This document shows, piece after piece, positions 1 through 9,286 of a DNA stretch of 64,000 bases (position 1 is the stretch's first letter; the number at the start of each line of letters is the position of its first letter). The stretch lies in assembly GCF_900114605.1 (NCBI RefSeq), contig NZ_FOTP01000003.1, positions 434,001 to 498,000 of the forward strand. Direction: 5' to 3'. The notes under the pieces were generated by a model, which ran no database searches, was not told the origin of the DNA, and was given only the letters and a program-made list of their open reading frames with translations. This DNA is from Bradyrhizobium sp. NFR13. GTDB taxonomy: Bacteria; Pseudomonadota; Alphaproteobacteria; Rhizobiales; Xanthobacteraceae. A program made the translations under genes and the position numbers.

Positions 1-1674
1 TTTCCGGCGCACGATGTTGGTCGGATAGACGCTGCCGAGATTCGTGGTGTCCACCATCGCAGACGCTGTGCCTTCGGCGTCCACCGCAATTGCCTCGCGA
101 CGCGGAAATTCGAAAGTGTCGGGGCCGAACACGCCGCTGAGGCCCGGATATCCGTTGACAGGATCGAACACATTTGAGAACGCAAAAAACACATTGTTCT
201 CGCCAGCGCGAACCCGGAAATGATGCCAGTGATAGGGATCGGCGCCAGTCGGGATCGGATAGTTCTGCGATACAAGCGATCCCGCATGCGGGGTGCTGAA
301 AGGTTCCTTCATAGCTGCCGCGCAGACGATGAGATCACACCCCCGCAGCGCTAGGATGCGGCCGGCTTCGGGAAACGACGCATCGTGACCGATCAGGAGA
401 CCGACACGCCCGACCGGCGTGTCGGCCACCACCCAATCATCGCCAGGGCTCGCCCAGGCGCCCTCGGCTTCCGTCAAGTGCGTCTTGCGGTACACCGCGA
501 CGAGGCCTTCAGGCCCGATCAGGCACGCGCTGTTGTAGATCGCGTCACGGCCGCGCTCGGCAACGCCGACGACAAGATGCATCTTGAGCTGAGCGGCCAA
601 GCGGCAGAGCTGATCGGTCACGGGCCCCGGAATAGCCTGCGCTTGCGCACCAGGATCGGTAAGACCGCTCACCGCAAGCTCCGGAAACACGACGAGGTCG
701 GCTTTATCCTCAAGCTTCGCCTGTCGCATAACCGAGGTGATGCGAGCGAGATTTGCTTCGATCTCGTCACCGGGTCTCATCTGCGCGACCGCGACCCGCG
801 ACGTCCGCCCCGTCGGCCAGGGCTTGTGGCCGTATAACTTGAAAAAATCGTGAGGATTCCAGCTGAACGTATCGGACAGCAGCCCCGCGTAGAGTTCGGG
901 ACGGCGCTGAGAGAACACGGCTTCACCGCCAACGCACCGCGCGCGGGACGCGTCCAGATCCATATCCGCCAACGCAAAGCCGTCGCCGCCATCGATCACA
1001 GCCACGACAGTTCCGTCCGGCGCGATGACGCAACTGCCGCCGCTAAACTGGACCGTGCGCTCAAGCCCCCAGCGATTGCTTTCGATCAGATAGCAACCGT
1101 TCTCATATGCCCGACTGATCCAGTAGGGAGCCGGTGCGCGCTCCGCCAGCCAGTTCGAGATATGGCAGATCACGTCGGCACCCTGCAGAGCGACAAGACG
1201 CGCTGTCTCCACAAAGTGGATATCCATGCAGATCAGGAGCGCGATGCGCCCGATCGGCGTATCGAAGACCTGATGACCGAGATCGCCCGCCGCCGACCAT
1301 TTCGGCTCCGAAATATAGGGATGCGTTTTGCGGTGCCGGCCGACGACACCTTCGGGTCCGATCAGCACCGCACAATTGAAATAGATGCCGTCGCAATCGA
1401 CCTCCGGCATGCCGACAACGATGTAACAGTCATGTCTCCGCGCAAGCGCTGCGAACCGATCCGTGGTCGGTCCCGGGATCGTCTCGACGAAAGGCGTGAC
1501 CTCAGCCCGGTCGAACCAACAATAGCCTGTGGTGCCCATCTCCGGCGTAACGATGAGCCGGGCGCCGGCTTTCGCCGCCGCCTCGCAGAGTTCGATTAGC
1601 CGCGCGATATTGCGCTCCTTCTCGAACATGGTCGGTTCGAATTGAACTGTGGCGACCTTGTGCACGCGCGACAT
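1..1674 (-). CDS. Double-domain nitrilase-superfamily amidohydrolase (3' end outside window)
   Basis: Two carbon-nitrogen hydrolase domains lie in one reading frame; 558 codons are visible and the frame is still open at base 1. The family hydrolyses nitriles or amides with a Glu-Lys-Cys triad. Domain 1 (about 5-280) has all three: Glu45 in TPEMG, Lys116 in HRKTH, Cys149 in LICMD. Domain 2 (from about 295) has Glu332 in FPELA and Lys397 in YRKTH, but the motif expected to read LICxD reads LIGHDASFPE, with Gly429 at the nucleophile position. Domain 2 is therefore probably not catalytic and may be structural or regulatory. The ATG at 1674 follows the formamidase stop by 14 bases, and the gene is last in the visible amide operon. 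The family call is firm; the substrate is inferred from context (short-chain amide or nitrile). Confidence 0.9.
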   Translation of the reverse strand, partial: MSRVHKVATVQFEPTMFEKERNIARLIELCEAAAKAGARLIVTPEMGTTGYCWFDRAEVTPFVETIPGPTTDRFAALARRHDCYIVVGMPEVDCDGIYFNCAVLIGPEGVVGRHRKTHPYISEPKWSAAGDLGHQVFDTPIGRIALLICMDIHFVETARLVALQGADVICHISNWLAERAPAPYWISRAYENGCYLIESNRWGLERTVQFSGGSCVIAPDGTVVAVIDGGDGFALADMDLDASRARCVGGEAVFSQRRPELYAGLLSDTFSWNPHDFFKLYGHKPWPTGRTSRVAVAQMRPGDEIEANLARITSVMRQAKLEDKADLVVFPELAVSGLTDPGAQAQAIPGPVTDQLCRLAAQLKMHLVVGVAERGRDAIYNSACLIGPEGLVAVYRKTHLTEAEGAWASPGDDWVVADTPVGRVGLLIGHDASFPEAGRILALRGCDLIVCAAAMKEPFSTPHAGSLVSQNYPIPTGADPYHWHHFRVRAGENNVFFAFSNVFDPVNGYPGLSGVFGPDTFEFPRREAIAVDAEGTASAMVDTTNLGSVYPTNIVRRK

Positions 1675-1688
1675 GATCGGCTTGCCCC

Positions 1689-2678
1689 CTACGCCAGGAA
1701 CGATTTCTTGATCGAGGCACCGAGCGTGTATTTCGGATCCACCATATTGCCGAGCCGAACGCGGCCGGCCTGGGTCAGCAACATGTAGGCATCGATCTCT
1801 TCAAAGCCGTAATCGGCTGTCATCCAGCGGCACAGCTCACGATAGGCGATGCGCGCGGCATCCTCCATCGGCCGCGCCGAGCCGATCGTCATGATGAAGT
1901 CCTTGGTCTCCAACCGCGGCCAGGCAATGCTCCAGCCCTTGATCAAGTCGATCTGGACCGTGGTCACGGTTGGATGCTCGATCGCGACACCGCAGAGTTC
2001 ACCGTCACCCTGAGCGGCATGACAGTCGCCGAGATAGAGCAACGCACCCTTGGTATTGACCGGCAGATAGATCACCGCGCCGACGCCAACGTCGGGCAGA
2101 TCCATATTGCCACCGTAATAGTCCGGCACCAGCGAAGAGATCGCTTCGATCTCCGGCGAAGTGCCGATGGTGCCGATGAACGGCTCATAGGGCAGCGTGA
2201 TCTTGTCGTTCCATTTGGTGCCGTTCTCGAGAGTGATCTCGAGTTTCTTGACCCGCTCGGGCAAAGCAGGATTGAGCAACGCTGTCTGGCCTGTGCCGAC
2301 CAGCCCGCCGAACTCCGGCATGACGACAGTGGTGCCGCGCGGCTGCGGCCCCCGCGGCACGATGCTCTCAATATAGACCGCGAGCGTATCGCCCTTCTCG
2401 GCGTCGTTAACCCAGATCGGACCATTCTGCGGATTGAGAAAGGGAAAGTTGAGAATTTTCGACGGAATGTCGGTTTCGTGCTTGATCGCCCCCTCGAACG
2501 CATCGTGGGTTTCGGCGGAGACCACAGCACCGGGATCGACCGTCAGCACCGACCCCACATAAGGGCCATAGACGTAGTGATACTTGCCCTGTTTCTGTTC
2601 AGTAATTGTGTGATGGATGCCGGGTTTGCCCTTGGCGACGCCCCTGCTCGCCATAATCGAGTTTTCCTGCCAGGCCAT
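1689..2678 (-). CDS. fmdA: Acetamidase/formamidase family amidase
   Basis: A 329-residue FmdA/AmdA-family protein. The family hydrolyses formamide or acetamide to ammonia plus the acid in the cytoplasm and is unrelated to nitrilases. The metal-site motif LGDCHAAQGDGE is present in the middle of the protein, and the upstream segment with HETDIP and PFLNPQNGPI is typical. Length fits the short bacterial branch of the family. The ATG at 2678 is preceded by AAGGAGAG at a good distance; a second ATG at 2654 is less likely. It sits between the transporter ATPase gene (45-base gap) and the nitrilase gene, so both hydrolases would be made with the amide importer. Formamide rather than acetamide as substrate cannot be settled from sequence. 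Confidence 0.93.
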   Translation of the reverse strand: MAWQENSIMASRGVAKGKPGIHHTITEQKQGKYHYVYGPYVGSVLTVDPGAVVSAETHDAFEGAIKHETDIPSKILNFPFLNPQNGPIWVNDAEKGDTLAVYIESIVPRGPQPRGTTVVMPEFGGLVGTGQTALLNPALPERVKKLEITLENGTKWNDKITLPYEPFIGTIGTSPEIEAISSLVPDYYGGNMDLPDVGVGAVIYLPVNTKGALLYLGDCHAAQGDGELCGVAIEHPTVTTVQIDLIKGWSIAWPRLETKDFIMTIGSARPMEDAARIAYRELCRWMTADYGFEEIDAYMLLTQAGRVRLGNMVDPKYTLGASIKKSFLA

Positions 2679-2723
2679 CGATTCTCTCCTTTGTCTCTGT
2701 GTTGTTACGGGCGTGAGATGGTT

Positions 2724-3437
2724 TCAGACCGCGAGATGGCGGCGCATTTCCGCTTGGTCGTCGAGCCCGGCCCGATCGAGGCTTGCGACAATGCGGCCCT
2801 TGTCCATCACGTAGCAGCGCTGCGCCATGGCACGGATCATGTCGAGATTCTGCTCGACCAAGATGATGGTGACGCCAGTGCTGCGGTTGAGTTCGACCAT
2901 GTTGCGGGCAATGTCCTGGACGATGTTCGGCTGAATGCCTTCAGACGGCTCGTCGAGCAGAATGAGATGGGGATCGGCGATCAACACACGCCCGATGGCG
3001 AGTTGCTGCTGCTGGCCGCCGGACATAGTGCCAGCACGCTGGCTCCAGCGTTCGGCGAGAATCGGAAAGGCCTCCACGATCCGCTGCCGTCCCTCCTCGG
3101 GGATATCGCCCTTGATCGCAGCGCCGACAGCGATGTTTTCGGCCACCGTCAAACGCGGAAACACGTCGCGCCCCTGTGGCACATAACCCATACCAAGCCG
3201 CGCCCGTTTGTGCGGCGGCAACAACTCGACGGCCTCGCCGCGATAGACAATCGAACCACTCATCGCCGGCACGAGGCCAATCAGGCTTTTCATCAACGTC
3301 GACTTGCCGACGCCGTTGCGTCCGATCACAGCGACGATCTCGCTCTCCCGCACCTCGATTTCGAGGCCCTGCAGCACTGGCTTGCCGCCGTAACCTGCGC
3401 GCAAGGCCTGCGTCGAGAGAATGACTTCCTTACGCAT
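2724..3437 (-). CDS. urtE-like: ABC transporter ATPase, UrtE/LivF type
   Basis: A 237-residue ATPase of the branched-chain amino acid/urea importer class. Walker A is GRNGVGKST, the signature is MSGGQQQQLAIGR, Walker B is LILLDEP followed by SEGIQP, and the H-loop region is absent as usual for LivF-type subunits (VEQN). An open frame extends upstream, but the conserved N-terminus starts at the ATG at 3437 (MRKEVILSTQ), overlapping the previous ATPase gene by 8 bases. With the second ATPase and two permeases it would power amide or urea uptake at the inner membrane. Assignment to an amide rather than a branched-chain amino acid system rests on the AmiC/AmiR and amidase neighbours. Confidence 0.92.
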   Translation of the reverse strand: MRKEVILSTQALRAGYGGKPVLQGLEIEVRESEIVAVIGRNGVGKSTLMKSLIGLVPAMSGSIVYRGEAVELLPPHKRARLGMGYVPQGRDVFPRLTVAENIAVGAAIKGDIPEEGRQRIVEAFPILAERWSQRAGTMSGGQQQQLAIGRVLIADPHLILLDEPSEGIQPNIVQDIARNMVELNRSTGVTIILVEQNLDMIRAMAQRCYVMDKGRIVASLDRAGLDDQAEMRRHLAV

Positions 3438-4146
3438 GAGCCTGCCCCAGATAGATAGCGGCGACGCGCTCGTCGGCGACGATCTCATCGATCGAGCCTT
3501 GCGCGAAGACCTGTCCAAGATGCAGCACGGTGACGCGCCGCGCGACCTGGCGCACGAAGGCCATGTCGTGCTCGATCGCCAATACCGTCATGCCGTCCGC
3601 GTTCAACCGCTGCACCATCTCGCCGGTCTGATGCGTCTCTTCCGGCGACATGCCCGCAGTCGGCTCGTCGAGCAGCAGCAGTTTTGGCTTCAGACTGACC
3701 GCCATACCGATCTCGAGCCACTGCTTCTGACCGTGGCTCAAATTTCCGGCGGTCTGCTTCTGCTCAGCTTCGAGGTTAAGGAACGTCAACAGTCGATCGA
3801 TATCGCGCACAAGCTCAATGCCGCGATGCGTCCGCTGCAGAGCAATCTCGAGGTTCTGTCGGACAGACAACCCCTTGAATACGCCCGGCACCTGGAACTT
3901 AACCGACAGCCCGCGGTGAATGCGCGCGAACGATTTAAGCGCGGTGATGTTCTCGCCTGCGAACAGGATATCACCGCTGCCGGGATCGTGTTCGCCCAGG
4001 ATCAACCTGAACAGCGTACTCTTCCCCGCACCGTTAGGACCGATCAGGCAGTGGATTTCACCCGCTTCGAGCACAAGATCGACCGAATTGGTGACGTGCA
4101 AGCCACCAAAATGTTTGTTGAGTCCGCGGAGCTCGAGAAGTGCCAT
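3430..4146 (-). CDS. urtD-like: ABC transporter ATPase, UrtD/LivG type
   Basis: A 238-residue ATPase with Walker A GPNGAGKST, signature LSHGQKQWLEIG, Walker B LLLLDEPTAGMSPEE and switch AIEHDM. The LSHGQ signature and the ETHQTGEMV segment after Walker B are typical of UrtD. The ATG at 4146 shares one base with the permease stop (TGATG), so translation is probably coupled. A longer upstream open frame is only the shadow of the permease gene. It pairs with the downstream UrtE-like ATPase as the heterodimeric motor of the importer. Confidence 0.92.
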   Translation of the reverse strand: MALLELRGLNKHFGGLHVTNSVDLVLEAGEIHCLIGPNGAGKSTLFRLILGEHDPGSGDILFAGENITALKSFARIHRGLSVKFQVPGVFKGLSVRQNLEIALQRTHRGIELVRDIDRLLTFLNLEAEQKQTAGNLSHGQKQWLEIGMAVSLKPKLLLLDEPTAGMSPEETHQTGEMVQRLNADGMTVLAIEHDMAFVRQVARRVTVLHLGQVFAQGSIDEIVADERVAAIYLGQAHA

Positions 4147-5210
4147 CAGACGTCTCCCTTGTTGCAGCGCGCGGCGAGCCGGGAAATCAGGTTCATGGCA
4201 CCGAGCACGAGCCCGTTCGGCGCGATCAGCACGGTCAGCACGAGCAGCACGCCCATGAAAACCAGCGCGTACTGGCTGCCGTAAATGGTCAGAGCCTGAA
4301 AGGCCGCGAGCACCACCAGCGTGCCGATCACGGTCGACGTGAGATCGCTGCGGCCACCGACTGCGACCCAGATCAGCGGCAGCGCGGCCGCGGTCATGCC
4401 CATACTCGACGGAGTGATGTACTGTCCCCACACCGTGTAAAGCACGCCGGAAATGCCCGCGAGCGCGGCTCCGATCACGAAGGTGATGAGCTGATATTTG
4501 CGCACGTCGTAGCCCAGCATCTCCGCGCGCTCCGGATTTTCGCGGATAGCAACGATGACATTGCCAAACGAAGAGTTCATCAGGATGCGCAGGCCGAGAT
4601 AGACCAGCAGCAGCAATCCCAGCACGGCGTAATAGAGCCCGATATCGGCAAACAGCACGATGTCGCCACCGGGCCATGGGATCGTCAGCGGCGGCATCGC
4701 GCTCATGCCGTTAAAGCCGTTGAGACGCGCCGCGCCGATGCGCCACTCGGGGCCCGCGGTCTGGGCCATGAAGCGCTCCAGCATCAGCGTCACCGCCAGC
4801 GTGACGATGCCGAGGAAGACGCCGGCGATGCGGCCGAAGAACATGAAATAGCCGAGCAGCAACGCAAATAGCGCGGCGATCACGATCGCCAGCACCAGCG
4901 CAACCAAAGTGAACCCATAAGCCGAGCCAAAATTGAGGGTGAGGATGCCGTAGCTATAACCGGCAATGCCAAAAAACGCGGTCTGCCCGAACGAGAGCGA
5001 ACCACCATAGCCCCAGATCACACACAGGCTGAGCGCGATGAACACCCAGACGAAGAAATACACGGTATTGCCGACCGTATAGCCGTCGCTGAACAACGGA
5101 TAGGCGCAGGCAATCGCGAACACGATGGCGAACGTAATCCAGAACGCCGGACCACGACCCACAGTCTGTGGGCCTTCAAGGCGGTGGAGGAAACCAGGCA
5201 AGCCGTTCAC
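4146..5210 (-). CDS. urtC-like: ABC transporter permease, UrtC/LivM type
   Basis: An inner-membrane permease of about 354 residues with roughly ten hydrophobic segments. The family motif is present as WGYGGSLSFGQTAFFGIAGY, and the cytoplasmic coupling loop reads AIRENPERAEMLGYDVRKYQ. The likely start is the GTG at 5210, preceded by GAAGGA and lying 13 bases after the stop of the upstream permease frame; an in-frame ATG at 5279 lies inside that gene. It forms the channel with the UrtB-like partner, which is frameshifted in this sequence, so function of the whole importer depends on whether that frameshift is real. Confidence 0.9.
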   Translation of the reverse strand: MNGLPGFLHRLEGPQTVGRGPAFWITFAIVFAIACAYPLFSDGYTVGNTVYFFVWVFIALSLCVIWGYGGSLSFGQTAFFGIAGYSYGILTLNFGSAYGFTLVALVLAIVIAALFALLLGYFMFFGRIAGVFLGIVTLAVTLMLERFMAQTAGPEWRIGAARLNGFNGMSAMPPLTIPWPGGDIVLFADIGLYYAVLGLLLLVYLGLRILMNSSFGNVIVAIRENPERAEMLGYDVRKYQLITFVIGAALAGISGVLYTVWGQYITPSSMGMTAAALPLIWVAVGGRSDLTSTVIGTLVVLAAFQALTIYGSQYALVFMGVLLVLTVLIAPNGLVLGAMNLISRLAARCNKGDV

Positions 5211-5223
5211 AGCTGCGGATCCT

Positions 5224-6091
5224 TCAGGTTCGTTCGCGCAGCAGGAAGCCGGAGATGCCTTTCGGCAGGACCCGGACAACGATGATCACGGCGACCAGCA
5301 GACCGATCTGACCAAACAATTGTCCCTGCCAGGAGGTCATCACCGACTTCACCACCGCGAGGATCGCGCCAGCCGGTGCAGTACCGAGGAACACGTCGGC
5401 GCCGCCAATCACCACGGTAACGAAGGCTTCCATGATGAAGGTGGCGCCCATGGTCGGCACCAGCGTCATGGTGGGAGCATACAGGCCACCCGCAAGACCG
5501 GCGAGCCCGGCACCGCAGGCAAAGGTGAGGCTGTAGATCAGGCGCGTATCGACGCCAAGCCGCCATGTGCGGCACCTGGATGGTGGCACGGGCAAGCACG
5601 CCGAAGCGGGTCCAATTGAACAACATATAGAGACCGCCGAGCACGCCGAGTGCGGAGGCGAACAGCACGAGGCGGTAAATGGAGTAAGAATACTCGCCAA
5701 CCTGAAAACTGCCGAATGGAGTTCCGACGCCGGCCATGCTCGAGCCCACTATGATCAGCGTCCCCTGGGTCGCAATCAGACTCAGGCCCCAGGTTGCCAC
5801 GATGGTATCGAGCGGCCGGTCATAAAGGTGGCGGATCACCACGAGTTCGACCAGCGCGCCGACCAACGCGGCGACGATGGCGCCCGTCATAATCGCCAGC
5901 GGCAGCGGCAGGCCGAGATGGGTGGTGGAAGCCGTGACGTAAGCGCCGCACATGATGAACTCGCCATGGGCGAGATTGATCACGCCCATCATACCGAAGA
6001 TCACCGCGAGCCCACATGCCGACAGCACGAGAAAAGCGAATGCATCGCCGAATTGATAGAGCGCCGAGAATATATGCGTTGCGATGTCCAT
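5224..6091 (-). pseudogene. urtB-like: ABC transporter permease, UrtB/LivH type, frameshifted
   Basis: The N-terminal part (ATG at 6091, MDIATHIFSALYQFG) reads as a normal UrtB-like permease with VINLAHGEFIM and continues to VPHMAA near base 5560. The expected continuation (LGVDTRLIYSLTF through to GISGFLLRERT and a stop at 5224) is then found in another frame. The break lies at about 5557-5562, where about two bases seem missing between the Ala and Leu codons of the usual MAAxLGV loop. Both halves match the family well and show no other damage, so this is either a very recent mutation or a sequencing error. A Shine-Dalgarno before 6091 is weak. If real, the importer lacks an intact permease. 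Confidence 0.85.
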
Positions 6092-6198
6092 GAACCAACC
6101 AAGGTGATGCAAATTCGAAATGCGATGGAATTTCCAACTATTCAGGAACGCCGACCCGGCAGGCAGAAGTACCCACCGGGCCGGCGCCGACGCCAAGG

Positions 6199-7437
6199 TC
6201 AGGGTTTCGGCGGCGGGTTCGAGGGCGTGTACTGCGCCATAGGATCCTTCTTCGTCAGATCGCAACCGGCATCGCCCAGCCAGTAAGGCTTGATGCCCTC
6301 CCACACTTTCGGAAACGAGATCGAATGATCGGCCCCGACCTTAGCGAGATAAATAGTGTGCGACATGTGCTGGCTCTTCGGGTCGATACAGACCTTGCCC
6401 TCCGGCGCCTCCATGCAGACATCACCGGCCGCGATCACCTTGCGAATATCTTCCCGCTTAGTGGATTTCGCTCGTTCGACCATCTGCTTATAGAGATAGA
6501 CCGCGAGATAGGAGTTCTCGGCTTCCTGATTCACATAGGGTTCGCTCGGGAACTTGGCCTTGAACTTGGCGTAGAATGCCTTGCTGGCTGGCGTGTCGAT
6601 CTCCTCGATGTAGTTGGTGGTGACATACATGTCCTTCAGGCTCGGCGGCTTGAAACGCTTATGCTCGTAGCCCTGCCCGACATTGACCGACGAGGCCATC
6701 GGCAGATTGACGTTGGCGGATGCCGCCTGCTCGTAATAGGAGGCTTGTGCAGTACCAACCAGGAGTGTCACTACGAAATCCGGTTTTGCTTTCTGGATAT
6801 TCTGGATGCTCTGTGAGAACTGGGACACGCCGAGCGGGATGAACTCCTCACCGGCCATCTTGCCGCCGTTCTCCTTAACGATGTTGCGCACCCACTCTGC
6901 GGAGATCTGGCCGAAATTGTAATCGGCGGCGAGCGTGTAGACGTTCTTTCCGTACTTCTCCATCATGTAAGGAATGAGCGTGGAGAACTGCTGCTCCGGC
7001 ACCGCACCAGTGACAATCATATGGCCGTCGCAGACGCCGCCTTCGTACTGATTGTTGTAGAATGCGAAGCCGTTGAACTGATCAACGATCGGGCGATAGG
7101 CTTCGCGCGAAGCGGACGAGAAGCCGGCAAACACCACGTCGACCTTGTCGCGCTGGAGCACACGTCGCATAAACTCCTGATAGCGTGTGTTGTCGGACTG
7201 GGTATCGTAGGTGACCAGCTCAAGCGGCCGACCGTCGATACCACCAGCCTTGTTGATCTCCTCGGCCGCGAGCTGGATCGCATGCACTTTTCCGATGGTG
7301 GCCACCGCAAAATCGCCAGACTGGTCCTCCAGCACCCCGAGCTTGATCGGAGTTTGCGCAAACGCCGCACCTGTCGCGAGAACAAGCGTCCCCGTGAGGG
7401 CTACGGCGCGCAGCCCCCGCAACACATTCCTGGTCAT
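6199..7437 (-). CDS. urtA-like: ABC transporter periplasmic binding protein, amide/urea type
   Basis: A 412-residue periplasmic binding protein with a clear signal peptide (residues 1-27, cleavage after AAFA-Q). The mature start IKLGVLEDQSGDF and the segments AAEEINKAGGIDGRPLEL and GFSSASREAYRP are typical of the type I periplasmic-binding fold used by urea and short-chain amide importers; it is related to AmiC encoded just upstream. TAGGAGAC precedes the ATG at 7437. It would capture the amide in the periplasm and deliver it to the UrtB/UrtC-like permeases encoded next. The C-terminal tail is Pro-rich (NPPPKP). The exact ligand is not determinable here. Confidence 0.92.
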   Translation of the reverse strand: MTRNVLRGLRAVALTGTLVLATGAAFAQTPIKLGVLEDQSGDFAVATIGKVHAIQLAAEEINKAGGIDGRPLELVTYDTQSDNTRYQEFMRRVLQRDKVDVVFAGFSSASREAYRPIVDQFNGFAFYNNQYEGGVCDGHMIVTGAVPEQQFSTLIPYMMEKYGKNVYTLAADYNFGQISAEWVRNIVKENGGKMAGEEFIPLGVSQFSQSIQNIQKAKPDFVVTLLVGTAQASYYEQAASANVNLPMASSVNVGQGYEHKRFKPPSLKDMYVTTNYIEEIDTPASKAFYAKFKAKFPSEPYVNQEAENSYLAVYLYKQMVERAKSTKREDIRKVIAAGDVCMEAPEGKVCIDPKSQHMSHTIYLAKVGADHSISFPKVWEGIKPYWLGDAGCDLTKKDPMAQYTPSNPPPKP

Positions 7438-7448
7438 GTTGGTGTCTC

Positions 7449-8114
7449 CTACATCGCTTGCTTGTTGCCGCCTCGCAGCGTGATGCTGGTCGCGCGGCCG
7501 GGAATGTCGGGCGCATTTGCCCGCCTGCTCAGAAACTCCTCGCAGTAGAGTTCCAGGTTCTGCCGCGCGCGCATGCTCTCGCGGCGGAGCTGGGAATAGG
7601 CGCTCTCCTCATCGAGACCGTCCTGTTGTATCACCAAGACCACCGCGCGGATCACGGCGCGGCGACCACGACGGCGCCCTTCGAGATCCTGAAGGCGGGC
7701 ATACATGTCGCTGCGCAACAGGAACTGGTTGATGCCCATGAACAGTGAGGTATAGACGGCACCGCCGTGGACCGGCTTACGCAGGAAGGACGTCGCGCCG
7801 AGATTGACCAGCGCCTTGAGACGGCTCGGCGCCTCGACACCAACCAGACCAATCACCGGCACCGGTGGCAAGCGCGAGACGGGATTGACCTCGATCGCAA
7901 CTGCGCCCTCGAGATCACCGTCGACGAATAGGATGTCGCGCTCAGGCTGCAGGTTTCCGACTTCGATCTGGGCACGACCGTCGACGATCTCGGGGTATTC
8001 GGCCGTCACACCAAGCTTGGCGAGGGTGGACTCAAGTGAGCCATCCTTTCCGCCGCGTCCGACAATAAGAAGAGCGCGACCGCCTTTAAAATTCTGCAGC
8101 AACCGGGATGTCAT
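7449..8114 (-). CDS. amiR: AmiR-type ANTAR transcription antiterminator
   Basis: A 221-residue AmiR homologue. The N-terminal part (about 10-130) is a degenerate receiver-like domain, followed by a coiled-coil linker (RLQDLEGRRRGRR) and a C-terminal ANTAR RNA-binding domain (about 150-200: RRAVIRAVVLVIQQDGLDEESAYSQLRRES). In Pseudomonas aeruginosa, AmiR binds the leader RNA of the amidase operon and stops it forming a terminator; AmiC holds AmiR inactive until amide binds. The ATG at 8114 overlaps the amiC stop by four bases (ATGA), as expected for partners needed in fixed ratio. Its likely target is the terminator-bearing leader at 9287-9451. An in-frame upstream extension to 8270 is only amiC shadow. 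Confidence 0.9.
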   Translation of the reverse strand: MTSRLLQNFKGGRALLIVGRGGKDGSLESTLAKLGVTAEYPEIVDGRAQIEVGNLQPERDILFVDGDLEGAVAIEVNPVSRLPPVPVIGLVGVEAPSRLKALVNLGATSFLRKPVHGGAVYTSLFMGINQFLLRSDMYARLQDLEGRRRGRRAVIRAVVLVIQQDGLDEESAYSQLRRESMRARQNLELYCEEFLSRRANAPDIPGRATSITLRGGNKQAM

Positions 8115-9271
8115 GACTGCACCACTCTGAGCAAGGGGGAGCGCATTGCACTCGCAAAGCGCGGCGACGACTGAACGAGATAAGGATCTGGCACGATTGG
8201 GCTGCGTGCCTCCAGCAGCACTTCGAACTGCCCATTGAGGGTTGAACGGGCGATCCGCGGCGTCAGCCAAGCGTGATAGGTTTGCGGATCGATGCGCACC
8301 TCACCCTGCGGTGCCAGCAGACTCTGGCTGGCGACCGCGGCACGTACAGCGCGTGCATCGTCGGTTCCCGCGTGCTCCAGCGCCGCAACCAGAAGCTTGA
8401 CCGCAATGTAGGATGCTTCCGCATCGGCTGATGACACCGGCCCCTCGGGAAAGGCCTTGGCATAGGCCGCGATGAATGCCGCATTTTCCGGAGATTCCAG
8501 CGAGGAGAAATAGACGCTCGAACTGAGATGCCCGTCGATCGCCTCGCCGCCAATCTCCGCAAGCTCCGGCTCTGACAGCGTGCAGCTCGCCACCGGAATT
8601 TCATTGACCTGATCGATACCGCGCGCGCGGCAGGCGGCGCGGAAAGCGCGAAAGAAAGCATAGGCGCTAGTGCCGATCAGATTATTGAAGACGAAATCGG
8701 GACGCTGATCGAGGATCGCCGATATCACTTGGTCGAATTCGGTATCGCCTACGGACAGGTATCGCTCCGCGACCACGATGCCTCCACGCGCGGTCAACGC
8801 TTCGCGGAAGATGCGGTTGTTCTCCCAAGCCCAAATGTAGTTGGAGCCGACACAGAACGCACGGGTTCCGACCCGTGAGGCGAGATACTCGACCAGTGGC
8901 AGCACGTGCTGGTTCGGCGATGCTCCGGTGTAGATTACATTGTCCGAGCTCTCAAATCCCTCATAGTGCGACGGATACCAGAGCAACCCATCAAACTTCT
9001 CGAAGCAGGGAATGACCTCCTTGCGACTCGACGACGTATAGCAACCCAGGACCTGGCGGACGCCGGCGCCAAGCAATTCCAAACTAAGTGCGCGGTAACG
9101 TTCAAGATCGCCCGACGGATTGACCACGACGGGCTCCAGCGTCACCGCACCACCTGCCTCGGCATTCTCCTGCAACGCCAGCAACGCGCCATTCAACATC
9201 GAGCGCGCGACGACACTATAAGACCCGGTCGTCGAGAACATTATGCCGATGCGATAGTGCTTCTGCGTCAT
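8111..9271 (-). CDS. amiC: AmiC-type amide sensor, negative regulator of AmiR
   Basis: A 386-residue cytoplasmic binding protein. It has the type I periplasmic-binding fold but no signal peptide: the ATG at 9271 is followed directly by the first strand (KHYRIGIMFSTTGSY). Segments such as GCYTSSSRKEVIP, GLLWYPSHYEGFE and GSNYIWAWENNR match AmiC. In the known system AmiC sequesters AmiR and releases it on binding acetamide or a similar amide. Here amiC is the first gene of the operon, 16 bases after the U-tract of a strong intrinsic terminator, so its own synthesis would depend on read-through or antitermination. A possible weak Shine-Dalgarno is GGATCGG. An in-frame extension to 9343 runs through the terminator and is rejected. 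Confidence 0.92.
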   Translation of the reverse strand: MTQKHYRIGIMFSTTGSYSVVARSMLNGALLALQENAEAGGAVTLEPVVVNPSGDLERYRALSLELLGAGVRQVLGCYTSSSRKEVIPCFEKFDGLLWYPSHYEGFESSDNVIYTGASPNQHVLPLVEYLASRVGTRAFCVGSNYIWAWENNRIFREALTARGGIVVAERYLSVGDTEFDQVISAILDQRPDFVFNNLIGTSAYAFFRAFRAACRARGIDQVNEIPVASCTLSEPELAEIGGEAIDGHLSSSVYFSSLESPENAAFIAAYAKAFPEGPVSSADAEASYIAVKLLVAALEHAGTDDARAVRAAVASQSLLAPQGEVRIDPQTYHAWLTPRIARSTLNGQFEVLLEARSPIVPDPYLVQSSPRFASAMRSPLLRVVQS

Positions 9272-9286
9272 AAGCCCGATCCAAAC

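Noticed and set aside
1974-3458. Plus-strand open frame of 494 codons
   Set aside because: It runs opposite the formamidase and ATPase genes, which have clear family motifs; its protein has no motif and the Asp/Arg/His-rich composition of an antisense shadow.
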